This document shows positions 8,221-14,846 of a stretch of 18,873 nucleotides of DNA, piece after piece. A model generated the notes under the pieces. The model was not told the origin of the DNA and made no database searches. It saw nothing but the letters and a program-made list of their open reading frames with translations. Origin of the DNA: Paracoccaceae bacterium (lineage in GTDB: Bacteria; Pseudomonadota; Alphaproteobacteria; Rhodobacterales; Rhodobacteraceae); the NCBI GenBank assembly GCA_007120685.1, contig SKNG01000306.1, positions 1 through 18,873 on the forward strand, written 5' to 3'. Positions within the stretch are counted from its first letter, which is position 1. Each line of letters starts with the position of its first letter. Position numbers and translations under genes: made by a program.

Positions 8221-9501
8221 TCAACGCAGCGGCCCGTCGATCAGTCGTGCCAAGGTCAGGCCCGCGTGCAGCGCCAGCGGGCGGATAAGCGGCGGCACCA
8301 CCCGCCCCGGCTGCCGGGCCAGCAAGGGTGGCGCCGTGCTCTGCCCCCCCGCCAGCGCCGGGGCGATGCGCCGCCCGCCTTCGGACGCCGCTGCCACGCC
8401 ATTGCCATGCCAGCCCAGCGCCACGAAGAGCCCCGCCTGCCCCGGCACCGCGCCGACCCAGGGCAACATGGACCCGGTCAGGCAGACCTGCCCGGACCAG
8501 TAGCGTTCGGTCTCCACCCCCTTCCAGGCCGGAAACAGCGCGTCGAAATCGGCGCGCAAGACGCTCTGGAACGCCTCATGCGCCGCCGGCCGGGCCGAGG
8601 CGCTGCCCCGCCCGCCGAACAGGAACCGCCCGCAGGGCAGCAGCCGGAAGTAATGCAACACCCGGCGCGAATCATAGGCCATCAGTTGGCTGGTCCAGCC
8701 CTGCGCGACCCTCTCGGCCTCGCTCAACGGTCGGGTCACCAGAATGGCCGAGTTCACCGGCAGGATGCGCCCCTTCAGCCAGCCCAGCAGCGCCTCGGGG
8801 CTGTAGGCGTTCGTGGTCCACAGCACCCGCCGCGCCTGCACCGACCCCTGCGCCGTGATCACCCGCCAACCCGCGCCATCGCGCTGCAGCCCCGTCACCG
8901 CGCTGTCCCCATGCAACCGCACGCCCGCGCGCATCGCCGCCTGCGCCAGCCCGCGCGCATATTTCATCGGATGCAGCGGAAAGCCCAGCGGCGTGAAAAC
9001 CCCGCCGTGAAACCGCCCGCCCAGCCCCCAGCCGGCCAGATCGCCCGGCCCCAGCAGGGTGCATTCCGCCCCCGCCTCGGCGCGCAGCGCGGCCAGGGCG
9101 CGCGGGCTGTGGGCCAGCTTCACCTCGCCCTCCGGCCCGGCATCGGCGTCGATCGCGTAGCGGGCCAGATTGTCGCGCACCCGCTCGATCGCCGCGCGCT
9201 CATACCCGTCCCAGTCGGCTGCCGCCCGCGCGCCATGCCGCCGGGCGATCTGATCCCCCTCGATCATCGCCCCGCCCAGACAGCAGAACCCCCCGTTGCG
9301 CCCCGAGGCCCCCCAGCCCGGCTGCGCGGCCTCCAGCACCGTGGCGGCAATCCCATGCGCCTCGGCCAGTTCCAGCGCCGCGTTCAGCCCGGCATAGCCC
9401 GCGCCGATGATCGCCACCTCGGCCTGCGCCGCGCCCTGCAGCGGCGGGCAATCCGGCAGGGGCGGCGCGCTGGCGCGCCAGTGGCTGTCAGGGTGCTGCA
9501 T
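8221..9501 (-). CDS. FAD-dependent oxidoreductase (DAO family, gamma-glutamylputrescine oxidase-like)
   Basis: This is a flavoprotein of the D-amino-acid oxidase/glycine oxidase superfamily, about 426 residues. The dinucleotide-binding motif VAIIGAGYAGLNAALELA lies at 29-46. GWGASGRNGGF (62-72), typical of the PuuB/OrdL branch, follows the ribose-binding VLEA. Near the C-terminus ALGWHGNGVAAASEGGR is the flavin-contacting segment. PuuB-like enzymes oxidise gamma-glutamylputrescine or related amines; others act on amino acids. The divergent neighbour is an agmatinase-family gene, whose product would be putrescine if it acts on agmatine, which favours an amine substrate. No PuuA, PuuC or PuuD homologue is in the window. 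The ATG at 9501 is taken because the conserved region begins shortly after it; the frame also has an ATG at 9525 and neither has a good ribosome site. The substrate is unproven. Confidence 0.82.
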   Translation of the reverse strand: MQHPDSHWRASAPPLPDCPPLQGAAQAEVAIIGAGYAGLNAALELAEAHGIAATVLEAAQPGWGASGRNGGFCCLGGAMIEGDQIARRHGARAAADWDGYERAAIERVRDNLARYAIDADAGPEGEVKLAHSPRALAALRAEAGAECTLLGPGDLAGWGLGGRFHGGVFTPLGFPLHPMKYARGLAQAAMRAGVRLHGDSAVTGLQRDGAGWRVITAQGSVQARRVLWTTNAYSPEALLGWLKGRILPVNSAILVTRPLSEAERVAQGWTSQLMAYDSRRVLHYFRLLPCGRFLFGGRGSASARPAAHEAFQSVLRADFDALFPAWKGVETERYWSGQVCLTGSMLPWVGAVPGQAGLFVALGWHGNGVAAASEGGRRIAPALAGGQSTAPPLLARQPGRVVPPLIRPLALHAGLTLARLIDGPLR

Positions 9502-9590
9502 CGGCTGCCCGCGTTCGATTGCCATTTGCCGGACAGTTGATCATAGTCCCGCCCGACCTGCCACAGGCACCGATACGCGAAGGGGAAATC

Positions 9591-10556
9591 ATGGCGCTGG
9601 AAGACGCGAGAAAAGAGGTCGATGCCGCCTTCACGCGGTCCGACCCGCGCGGCCTGAGCTACGAGAACGCCTTTGGCGGCGCCACCAGCTTCCTGCGCCG
9701 GCGTTATACCAAGGATCTGACGGGCCATGACCTGGCCATCACCGGCGTGCCCTTCGACCTGGCCGTCACCCACCGCCCCGGCACCCGTTTCGGCCCGCGC
9801 GCGATCCGCGAGGCATCCAGCCTGCAGCCCTATGACCCGCCCTTCGGCTGGGACATCGACCCGCTAAGCGATTTCGCCATCGCCGATTACGGCGATCTGG
9901 CCTTCGACTATGCGCGGCTGATGGACTTCCCCGCCGCCCTGCGCGCCCATATCGCCGGCATCCTGAAGGCCGGCGCGGGGTCGATCACGCTGGGCGGCGA
10001 TCACTACATCACCCTGCCCATCCTGCAGGCCTATGCCGAACGCTTCGGCCCGATGCGGGTGATCCAGTTCGACGCCCATTCCGACCTCTGGCCGGATGAC
10101 GACATGGCCCGCATCGACCACGGCACGATGATGTACAAGGCGGTGAAATCGGGGCTGGTCGATCCCGCGCATTCGGTGCAGATCGGCATCCGCACCGTGA
10201 CCGAGGATTATCTGGGCGTCAACGTGATCGACGCGCCCGAGGCCCATCGCATCGGCCCGGACGCGGTGGCGGAAAAGGTGCGCCGGATCGTGGGCGAGGG
10301 GCCGGTCTATGTGAGCTTCGACATCGACGCGCTGGACCCGGCCTTTGCGCCGGGCACCGGCACGCCGGTCTGGGGGGGGCTCGCCAGTTGGCAGGCGGCG
10401 GAAATCCTGCGCGGGATTGCGGGCATCGACATGAAGGGCGGCGATGTGGTCGAGGTCTCGCCGCCCTATGACACCACCGGGGCCACGGCGATTGCCGGGG
10501 CGCATGTGGCGATGGAACTGATCTGCCTCTATTGCTGGACGCGGCAGGCGGGTTAA
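9591..10556 (+). CDS. speB: Agmatinase / ureohydrolase family protein
   Basis: This is a manganese ureohydrolase that splits a guanidino group to urea; agmatinase gives putrescine. The protein has 321 residues, typical for SpeB. The binuclear metal ligands are all visible: His138 in GGDHYITLP, Asp161/His163/Asp165 in QFDAHSDLW, and Asp244/Asp246 in VSFDIDALDPAFAPGTGTP. The last motif is the ureohydrolase family signature. The ATG at 9591 is preceded by AAGGGGAA at good spacing, which decides it against an upstream in-frame ATG at 9519 that would run into the divergent gene. The gene shares a short divergent region with the FAD oxidase and is followed by a DUF1499 gene 28 bases downstream. Guanidinobutyrase or another guanidino hydrolase cannot be excluded, because the substrate-specificity loops are not diagnostic by eye. 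Confidence 0.87.
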   Translation: MALEDARKEVDAAFTRSDPRGLSYENAFGGATSFLRRRYTKDLTGHDLAITGVPFDLAVTHRPGTRFGPRAIREASSLQPYDPPFGWDIDPLSDFAIADYGDLAFDYARLMDFPAALRAHIAGILKAGAGSITLGGDHYITLPILQAYAERFGPMRVIQFDAHSDLWPDDDMARIDHGTMMYKAVKSGLVDPAHSVQIGIRTVTEDYLGVNVIDAPEAHRIGPDAVAEKVRRIVGEGPVYVSFDIDALDPAFAPGTGTPVWGGLASWQAAEILRGIAGIDMKGGDVVEVSPPYDTTGATAIAGAHVAMELICLYCWTRQAG

Positions 10557-10584
10557 ATCTCCTTCGCAATGCCGGGGACAAACC

Positions 10585-11022
10585 ATGAAGGGCCGCGTGA
10601 TGAACATCCTGATGGTGCTGATCTTTCTTGGCGCGGTGGCGTTCCTGGCCTTCGCGCTCTGGGTGCGCTTCGCGCCCAACGACCCGGCGCGCTGGCATGG
10701 CGACCCGGCGGCGATCCCGGATCCGGCAACGCCCAATTTCGCCCGCCGCACGGTGGACAGCCCGCTGCCGGCCGACGAATTGCGCGCCCGGCTGGAGCGG
10801 GCGGCGCAGGCCGAGGGCGCGGAAGTGCTGGCCGAGGAGGACGGGCTGGTCACCTGGATCGCGCGCACCCGGCTGATGGCCTATCCGGATTTCGTCAGCA
10901 TCCGGCTGGACCGGGCCGAGGACGGCGGCACGCGGCTGACGGCCCTGTCGCGCTCGCGCTTCGGCCAATCCGACATGGGGGTGAACGCGGCGCGGCTGGA
11001 TCGCTGGCTGAACGGGCTCTGA
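10585..11022 (+). CDS. DUF1499 domain-containing membrane-anchored protein
   Basis: This is a small protein of 145 residues. Residues 8-26 form one hydrophobic helix after a short basic N-terminus (MKGRVMN), so it is likely a single-pass anchored or secreted protein facing the periplasm. The rest matches the DUF1499 pattern, with IARTRLMAYPDFVSIRLD followed by a glycine turn and LSRSRFGQSDMGVNAARLDRWL. The function of this domain is unknown. The ATG at 10585 has GGGGA about ten bases upstream; a second ATG five codons later is possible. It begins 28 bases after speB and is likely cotranscribed with it. The join to polyamine metabolism is positional only. A strong tandem hairpin follows the gene. 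Confidence 0.82.
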   Translation: MKGRVMNILMVLIFLGAVAFLAFALWVRFAPNDPARWHGDPAAIPDPATPNFARRTVDSPLPADELRARLERAAQAEGAEVLAEEDGLVTWIARTRLMAYPDFVSIRLDRAEDGGTRLTALSRSRFGQSDMGVNAARLDRWLNGL

Positions 11023-11091
11023 GCACGGTGTCTGCACCTTCATCGTGCCTCATGCGGTTTCCGACCGGTCACTTCGCCCACCGCCGGGGCA

Positions 11092-11139
11092 ACGCGCCTT
11101 CGAAGGCGCGTCGAAACGGGCTTTCGAAAGCCCGTTTTT
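11092..11139 (+). terminator. Tandem palindromic terminator after the DUF1499 gene
   Basis: A 20-bp perfect palindrome (11092-11111) and a 24-bp perfect palindrome (11114-11137), both centred on TTCGAA, are followed by a run of five T (11135-11139) on the plus strand. The position about 70 bases after the DUF1499 stop and the T run fit an intrinsic terminator of the plus-strand unit. The sequence is nearly the same as the 7045-7092 element. Confidence 0.8.
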
Positions 11140-11178
11140 CACGCCCGCAAGAATTGTTCGGAACACGTATCAGCCATG

Positions 11179-11282
11179 CCGGGTATCCCGAGCGCCCGAA
11201 AAACGCACCCTTTACGTGGTGATAGCGCAGGAACGGGCGGAGCCCAATGAGGGCCGCAGGCCCGAGGGGGGCAGCGCCCCCT
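11179..11282 (+). repeat. Multi-stem intergenic repeat, copy 2 (5' part eroded)
   Basis: The core shared with copies 1 and 3 is CCCGAGCGCCCG, then GGAACGGGCGGAGCCCAA, then the terminal G-run/C-run hairpin (11266-11281). The TTTGCTC part at the 5' side is missing and the first long stem is poorly kept. The GGGCC-GCA-GGCCC stem (11251-11263) stands where copy 1 has GCCGC-GAAA-GCGGC, so the pairing is kept while the bases differ. It lies between convergent genes (DUF1499 and DUF815). Confidence 0.8.
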
Positions 11283-11311
11283 GCGCCCTCGCGGCGCGAC
11301 ACGACCCCGGA

Positions 11312-12169
11312 CTACAGCGCCCGCCCCATCCGCCCGGCCAGATCGCAGAAGAACTGCCAGGCCACCCGGCCGGAGCGCGCGCCGCGCGTGGCCTGCCATT
11401 CGATCGCCTCGGCCCGCAGCCGGTCGGCCGGCACCTCCAGCCCCCAGGCCGCGCAATAGCCGTCTATCATCGCCAGATACTCGTCCTGCGTGCAGGGATG
11501 AAAGCCCAGCCACAGCCCGAACCGGTCGGACAGCGAGACCTTTTCCTCCACCGCCTCGGACGGGCTGATGGCGCTGGAGCGTTCGTTCTCGATCATGTCG
11601 CGCGGCATAAGATGGCGCCGGTTCGAGGTGGCGTAGAGGATCACATTCCCCGGCCGCCCCTCGATCCCGCCATCCAGCACCGCCTTGAGCGACTTGTAAT
11701 GCTGGTCGTCATGCGAAAAGCTCAGGTCATCGCAGAACAGCACGAAACGCTGCCCGGGTGCCGCGCGCAGATGGTTCAGCAGCCGGCCGACCGAGGGCAG
11801 ATCCTCGCGCTGTATCTCCACCAGGGTGCAATCCAGCCCCCGCGCCCGCACCGCGCCATGCACGGCCTTGACCAGGCTGGATTTTCCCATCCCCCGCGCG
11901 CCCCACAAAAGCGCATTGTTCGCCCCGTGCCCGCGCGCGAACTGAACCGTATTGGCCAGCAGGATATCGCGCGCCCGGTCGATGCCGTGCAGAAGCGCCA
12001 GATCGACGCGCGCCACCTGTGCCACGGGTTCCAGCCGGTCCGGCCCGTCATGCCAGATGAAGGCATCGGCGGCGGTGAAATCCGGCGTGGGCGCGGGCGG
12101 CGGCCTTATCCGCTCCAGCGCGGCGGCGATGCGGGTCAGCGCCAGAGCGTCGCTGTCGCCGTCCCTCAC
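11312..12169 (-). CDS. DUF815 family P-loop ATPase
   Basis: This is a 285-residue AAA-like ATPase of the DUF815 family, whose biological role is not established. Walker A is WGARGMGKSSLVKA (Gly90 to Ser98). Walker B is FVLFCDDLSF (142-151) with two aspartates. ATSNRRHLMPRDM (180-192) looks like the sensor-1 region, and SDRFGLWLGF follows. No membrane segment or signal peptide is seen. The start is a GTG at 12169 overlapping the tatC stop as GTGA, so it is probably translated from the tat message. The coupling suggests, but does not show, a link to protein export or envelope upkeep. The call rests on the ATPase motifs and on remembered family features. Confidence 0.82.
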   Translation of the reverse strand: MRDGDSDALALTRIAAALERIRPPPAPTPDFTAADAFIWHDGPDRLEPVAQVARVDLALLHGIDRARDILLANTVQFARGHGANNALLWGARGMGKSSLVKAVHGAVRARGLDCTLVEIQREDLPSVGRLLNHLRAAPGQRFVLFCDDLSFSHDDQHYKSLKAVLDGGIEGRPGNVILYATSNRRHLMPRDMIENERSSAISPSEAVEEKVSLSDRFGLWLGFHPCTQDEYLAMIDGYCAAWGLEVPADRLRAEAIEWQATRGARSGRVAWQFFCDLAGRMGRAL

Positions 12170-13050
12170 GGCAACTCGTCCTCGTCCAGCAGCCCCTCGG
12201 CGGCCAGTTCCTGACGCCGCTTGCGTTCCACCCAGCGCACCAGCTGGATCGACACCTCATAAAGCCCGTAGACCACGGTAAAGAGGATGATCTGGGTGAT
12301 CACATCGGGCGGCGTGACGAAGGCGGCGAGCGTCAGGATCCCCACCACCGCCCATTTCCGCCCGCTCTTCAGCCCCTCGGAAGACACCAGCCCGGCCTTG
12401 CCCATCAGCGTCAGCAGCACCGGCAGTTGGAAACACAGGCCGAAGGCGATGATAAAGCGCGTGGTCAGCTTCAGGTATTCGCTGACCGAGCCCTGAAAGG
12501 CGATGCCGGCCTGCGCCAGCGGGTTCTCGCCCTCGGCCAGGTCCGCGCCGGCATCGCCGGTCAGCGTGCCGGGCTGCTGGAAGCCCAGAAAGAAGGCAAA
12601 GGCCAGCGGCGTGACCACATAGAAGGCAAAGGCCGCGCCCAGGAAGAACATGCCGGGCGAGGCCAGCAGGAAGGGCAGGAAGGCCGATTTTTCCGACCGG
12701 TAGAGGCCAGGCGCCACGAAGCGCCACATCTGCGTGGCGATGATGGGGAAGGCCAGGCAGAAGCCGCCCAGCATGGCGATGCGGATGGCGACGAAGAAGC
12801 CTTCCTGCAGCTGGATCAGGATCAGGTTGCAGGTCTGGCCCCGTGCCTCCAGCGCGTCGCACAGCGGCTGGGTGAGGAAGTTGAAGATCGGGTTCCAGAA
12901 ATAGAACGCGACCATCATCATCACCACGAAGGCCAGCAGCGACTTGATGATGCGGTTTCGCAGCTCGGCCAGATGCTCGACCAGCGGCGCGGCGCTGTCG
13001 TCGATCTGATCCTCTGGCGGTGCGCCTGCTGGCGGAAGGGAGGCGGGCAT
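12166..13050 (-). CDS. tatC: Sec-independent protein translocase TatC
   Basis: TatC is the inner-membrane receptor for twin-arginine signal peptides and works with TatA and TatB. The predicted 294 residues contain six hydrophobic segments as expected. The N-terminal cytoplasmic signature is LVEHLAELRNRI (23-34). The first cytoplasmic loop has MWRFVAPGLYRSEK with the conserved Glu120, and AAFVTPPDVITQ matches the family's TPPD motif. Compared with E. coli (258 residues) there is an extra periplasmic stretch around residues 159-190, common in alphaproteobacteria, and a charged C-terminal tail. It follows tatB by 124 bases. The ATG at 13050 has a modest upstream AGGA. The stop is shared with the GTG start of the DUF815 gene. 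Confidence 0.96.
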   Translation of the reverse strand: MPASLPPAGAPPEDQIDDSAAPLVEHLAELRNRIIKSLLAFVVMMMVAFYFWNPIFNFLTQPLCDALEARGQTCNLILIQLQEGFFVAIRIAMLGGFCLAFPIIATQMWRFVAPGLYRSEKSAFLPFLLASPGMFFLGAAFAFYVVTPLAFAFFLGFQQPGTLTGDAGADLAEGENPLAQAGIAFQGSVSEYLKLTTRFIIAFGLCFQLPVLLTLMGKAGLVSSEGLKSGRKWAVVGILTLAAFVTPPDVITQIILFTVVYGLYEVSIQLVRWVERKRRQELAAEGLLDEDELP

Positions 13051-13174
13051 GGGCGGGTCGGTCCTGGCTGCTGGTCAGTGCTGTGCGGCGGGGCGGCGGG
13101 CCGATGTGAGCGTCAGTGCAGCAGCCGGCGCGGGGACCGACGGGTGCGTGAGTATCAGGGGGGCGGCGGCCATG

Positions 13175-13888
13175 TCAGCCGCCCTGCCCGTCGCGCGCCG
13201 GCGGGGCGTCCGGGTCGGCGGGAAAGGCAGCATCCGCCGCACGGGACGCCGGGCGCGGATTCTCCATCGGAGCCGCAGCACGGGCGGCAGGCGCCGTGCC
13301 TTTGCCTTCCTGCGCCTCGGCCTCGCGGCGGGCGCGCAGTTCGGCGGCCTTGCGGCGTGCACTGGCGGCGCGTTCGGCGCGTTTCAGCCGCTCGGCCTCG
13401 CGCGCTGCATGGGCCTTGTTGCGCGCATCCAGATCGGCGGCGAGGTCTTCATCCGCGCCAGCTTCGTCGAACGCGTCCTCATCCTGCGGGTCGGCGGCGG
13501 CGGGTCGCGCCCGGCGCCCCTTCCCGCCAGCCTTGTTCCCCGCCTTGTCACCCGCCTTGCCCCCGGCCGCCCTCGACGGCCCCTTGCTGCGCGGGTCGTC
13601 CTGCATGTCGCGTTCCAGATCGCGGAACTCGCGCTCCATCTCGTCCAGCCCCGCGGCCTCGCGCAGGTTGCGGCCCGAGGCGGTGTCGCGCAGGTCGCGC
13701 GCGATGTCCTTCACCCCGCTCTCATCGGCGGCGGCATCCATCGCGCTTTGAAACTCGCGCGCCATGGCGCGGGCCTTGCCGGTGATCTGGCCCAGCGTGC
13801 GGAACATCTTCGGCAGGTCCTTCGGCCCCACCACGATCAGCGCGACCACGCCGATGATCAGAAGTTCGGTCCAGCCGATGTCCAGCAT
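13175..13888 (-). CDS. tatB: Sec-independent protein translocase TatB
   Basis: TatB forms the signal-peptide receptor with TatC. The N-terminal membrane helix and hinge read MLDIGWTELLIIGVVALIVV then GPKDLPKM, the standard TatB start with the Glu at position 8. An amphipathic helix follows at about residues 28-50. At 237 residues it is longer than E. coli TatB (171). The tail has an AGGK/AGDK/AGNK/AGGK run at 107-123, an acidic patch at 133-155, and a long charged Arg/Glu/Ala-rich stretch at about 154-195 that could form a coiled coil. The ATG at 13888 has AGGA upstream. It lies between tatA (68 bases) and tatC (124 bases) on the same strand. Confidence 0.95.
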   Translation of the reverse strand: MLDIGWTELLIIGVVALIVVGPKDLPKMFRTLGQITGKARAMAREFQSAMDAAADESGVKDIARDLRDTASGRNLREAAGLDEMEREFRDLERDMQDDPRSKGPSRAAGGKAGDKAGNKAGGKGRRARPAAADPQDEDAFDEAGADEDLAADLDARNKAHAAREAERLKRAERAASARRKAAELRARREAEAQEGKGTAPAARAAAPMENPRPASRAADAAFPADPDAPPARDGQGG

Positions 13889-13956
13889 GCAAAAGGTCCT
13901 GCCAGTTGCTCAGGCGCGCCCAAAGCCACCACGGGCGGCGGCGGTCGGCCCGGGGT

Positions 13957-14223
13957 TCAGCCCTGGTCGCGCTCACGCGGGGTGGGGGTGACGTCGCGCG
14001 CGGTCTCGGTCGTGTCGTCCTGCCCCTCGCGGCGGTCTTCCAGTTCCTCGGTGCCGTCCTTGACGCCCTTCTTGAACGCGGTGATGCCCTTGCCCACCTC
14101 GCCCATCAGCCCGGCGATCTTGCCGCGGCCGAAAAGCACCAGCACCACGATGGCGATCAGCAGCAGGCCCCAGGGGCCGGCGTTGTTGATGAAAAGCGGC
14201 GTTACCATATGCGGGGTCAGCAT
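13957..14223 (-). CDS. tatA: Sec-independent protein translocase TatA
   Basis: TatA multimers form the export-competent pore or membrane-weakening patch of the Tat system. The 88-residue product has one hydrophobic helix (about 16-31, GPWGLLLIAIVVLVLFG). The FGRGKIAGLMGEVGKGITAFKKG segment that follows gives the hinge and amphipathic helix, with the family FG motif at 31-32. The tail is acidic and polar. The ATG at 14223 is chosen because AGGAGG lies six bases upstream. A second ATG at 14208 would leave the hydrophobic helix intact but has no such site. The open frame continues far upstream, but that part is not TatA-like. It is the first gene of tatA-tatB-tatC-DUF815. Confidence 0.95.
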   Translation of the reverse strand: MLTPHMVTPLFINNAGPWGLLLIAIVVLVLFGRGKIAGLMGEVGKGITAFKKGVKDGTEELEDRREGQDDTTETARDVTPTPRERDQG

Positions 14224-14228
14224 CTCTG

Positions 14229-14234
14229 CCTCCT
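14229..14234 (-). promoter_or_regulatory. Consensus ribosome binding site of tatA
   Basis: AGGAGG on the minus strand sits five bases before the ATG at 14223. It fixes the tatA start and is the strongest ribosome site in the window. Confidence 0.85.
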
Positions 14235-14358
14235 GTTCAACGGATGGGCGGCGCCGGCCAACAGGGGCCGGGTACCTTGCCTTCATGGATGTAATAAGCC
14301 CGGCGCGGGGCGCATCAAAGGGCGAATGCGGGCCTGAGGGGCTGGCGCGCGCAGACTG

Positions 14359-14376
14359 CTGACAGTATTTTGTCAG
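14359..14376. promoter_or_regulatory. Perfect inverted repeat, candidate operator
   Basis: CTGACA and TGTCAG flank the six bases GTATTT, giving a perfect 6+6 inverted repeat in an unusually A/T-rich spot. It lies in the divergent region between tatA (-) and the HTH gene (+), 39 bases before the ATG of the latter. The size and placement suit a dimeric regulator, most simply the HTH protein itself. This is inference. Confidence 0.5.
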
Positions 14377-14415
14377 TTGCGCGGCGATCTGGCCGCGCTT
14401 GTAGCGGCGAAGGGC

Positions 14416-14769
14416 ATGAAACGCGACCAGCGGCTTTACGACCTTGTTCAGATCATGCGCGACGGCAAGCTGCGCACGGCGGCGGAACTGGCCGCCGCGC
14501 TGGGCGTGTCGAAGCGCACGATCTGGCGCGACATGGCGATGATGGCGGCGACCGGGCTGCCGGTCGAGGGCGAGCGGGGCCTGGGCTATGTGCTGCGCGA
14601 GCCCTTGGTGCTGCCGCCGACGGTGCTGGCGGCCGAGGAGCTGGCGGCGCTGATCGAGGCCTTGCAGGTGCTGGCGCGCGACCCAGACCACCCGCGCGCG
14701 GGGGCGGCGCGCAGCCTGATGACGAAGATTGCCACGCTGTTGCCACAGGCCGGCATCCCGCCGGGCTGA
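14416..14769 (+). CDS. Short HTH transcriptional regulator, YafY/DeoR-type N-terminus without WYL domain
   Basis: This is a 117-residue protein whose first 60 residues match the HTH_11-type winged helix of the YafY/DeoR group. MKRDQRLYDLVQIMRDGKLRTAAELA leads into ALGVSKRTIWRDMAMM, the recognition helix, and the wing is GLPVEGERGLGYVL. The next segment, PLVLPPTVLAAEELAALIEAL, resembles the linker of YafY-type regulators. Those proteins normally continue for over 100 residues with a ligand-sensing WYL domain, which is absent here. The ATG at 14416 follows GAAGGG at short spacing; a TTG at 14377 in frame is a weaker choice. The gene is isolated on the plus strand and is followed by a perfect palindrome. 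It may be a natural short form or a truncated regulator. The target is unknown; autoregulation through the inverted repeat at 14359-14376 is a guess. Confidence 0.75.
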   Translation: MKRDQRLYDLVQIMRDGKLRTAAELAAALGVSKRTIWRDMAMMAATGLPVEGERGLGYVLREPLVLPPTVLAAEELAALIEALQVLARDPDHPRAGAARSLMTKIATLLPQAGIPPG

Positions 14770-14799
14770 ACCGGGTGCGACACTGGCCACCGGGCGGGT

Positions 14800-14821
14800 G
14801 AAGGCCCTTGCAAGGGCCTTC
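14800..14821. terminator. 22-bp perfect palindrome between convergent genes
   Basis: This is a perfect 22-bp palindrome centred on TTGCAA with AAGGCCC/GGGCCTT arms, 30 bases after the HTH stop and 25 bases from the SDR stop. There is no T run on either side. It is a likely bidirectional terminator or transcript-end stem. Confidence 0.6.
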
Positions 14822-14846
14822 CCGCGCGCCGTGCCCGGCGGCAGTG

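Noticed and set aside
7036..9540. Long plus-strand frame opposite kdsD and the FAD oxidase
   Set aside because: Composition is His/Gln/Arg-rich and shadow-like; both minus-strand genes carry full family motifs and proper ends.
13051..13174. Hidden gene between tatB and tatC
   Set aside because: The 124 bases contain no open frame with a start and ribosome site on the minus strand; nothing more than a leader for tatC can be supported.
14224..14358. Upstream extension of tatA in the same open frame
   Set aside because: The frame is open for hundreds of bases, but TatA-type sequence begins only at the ATG with the AGGAGG site.
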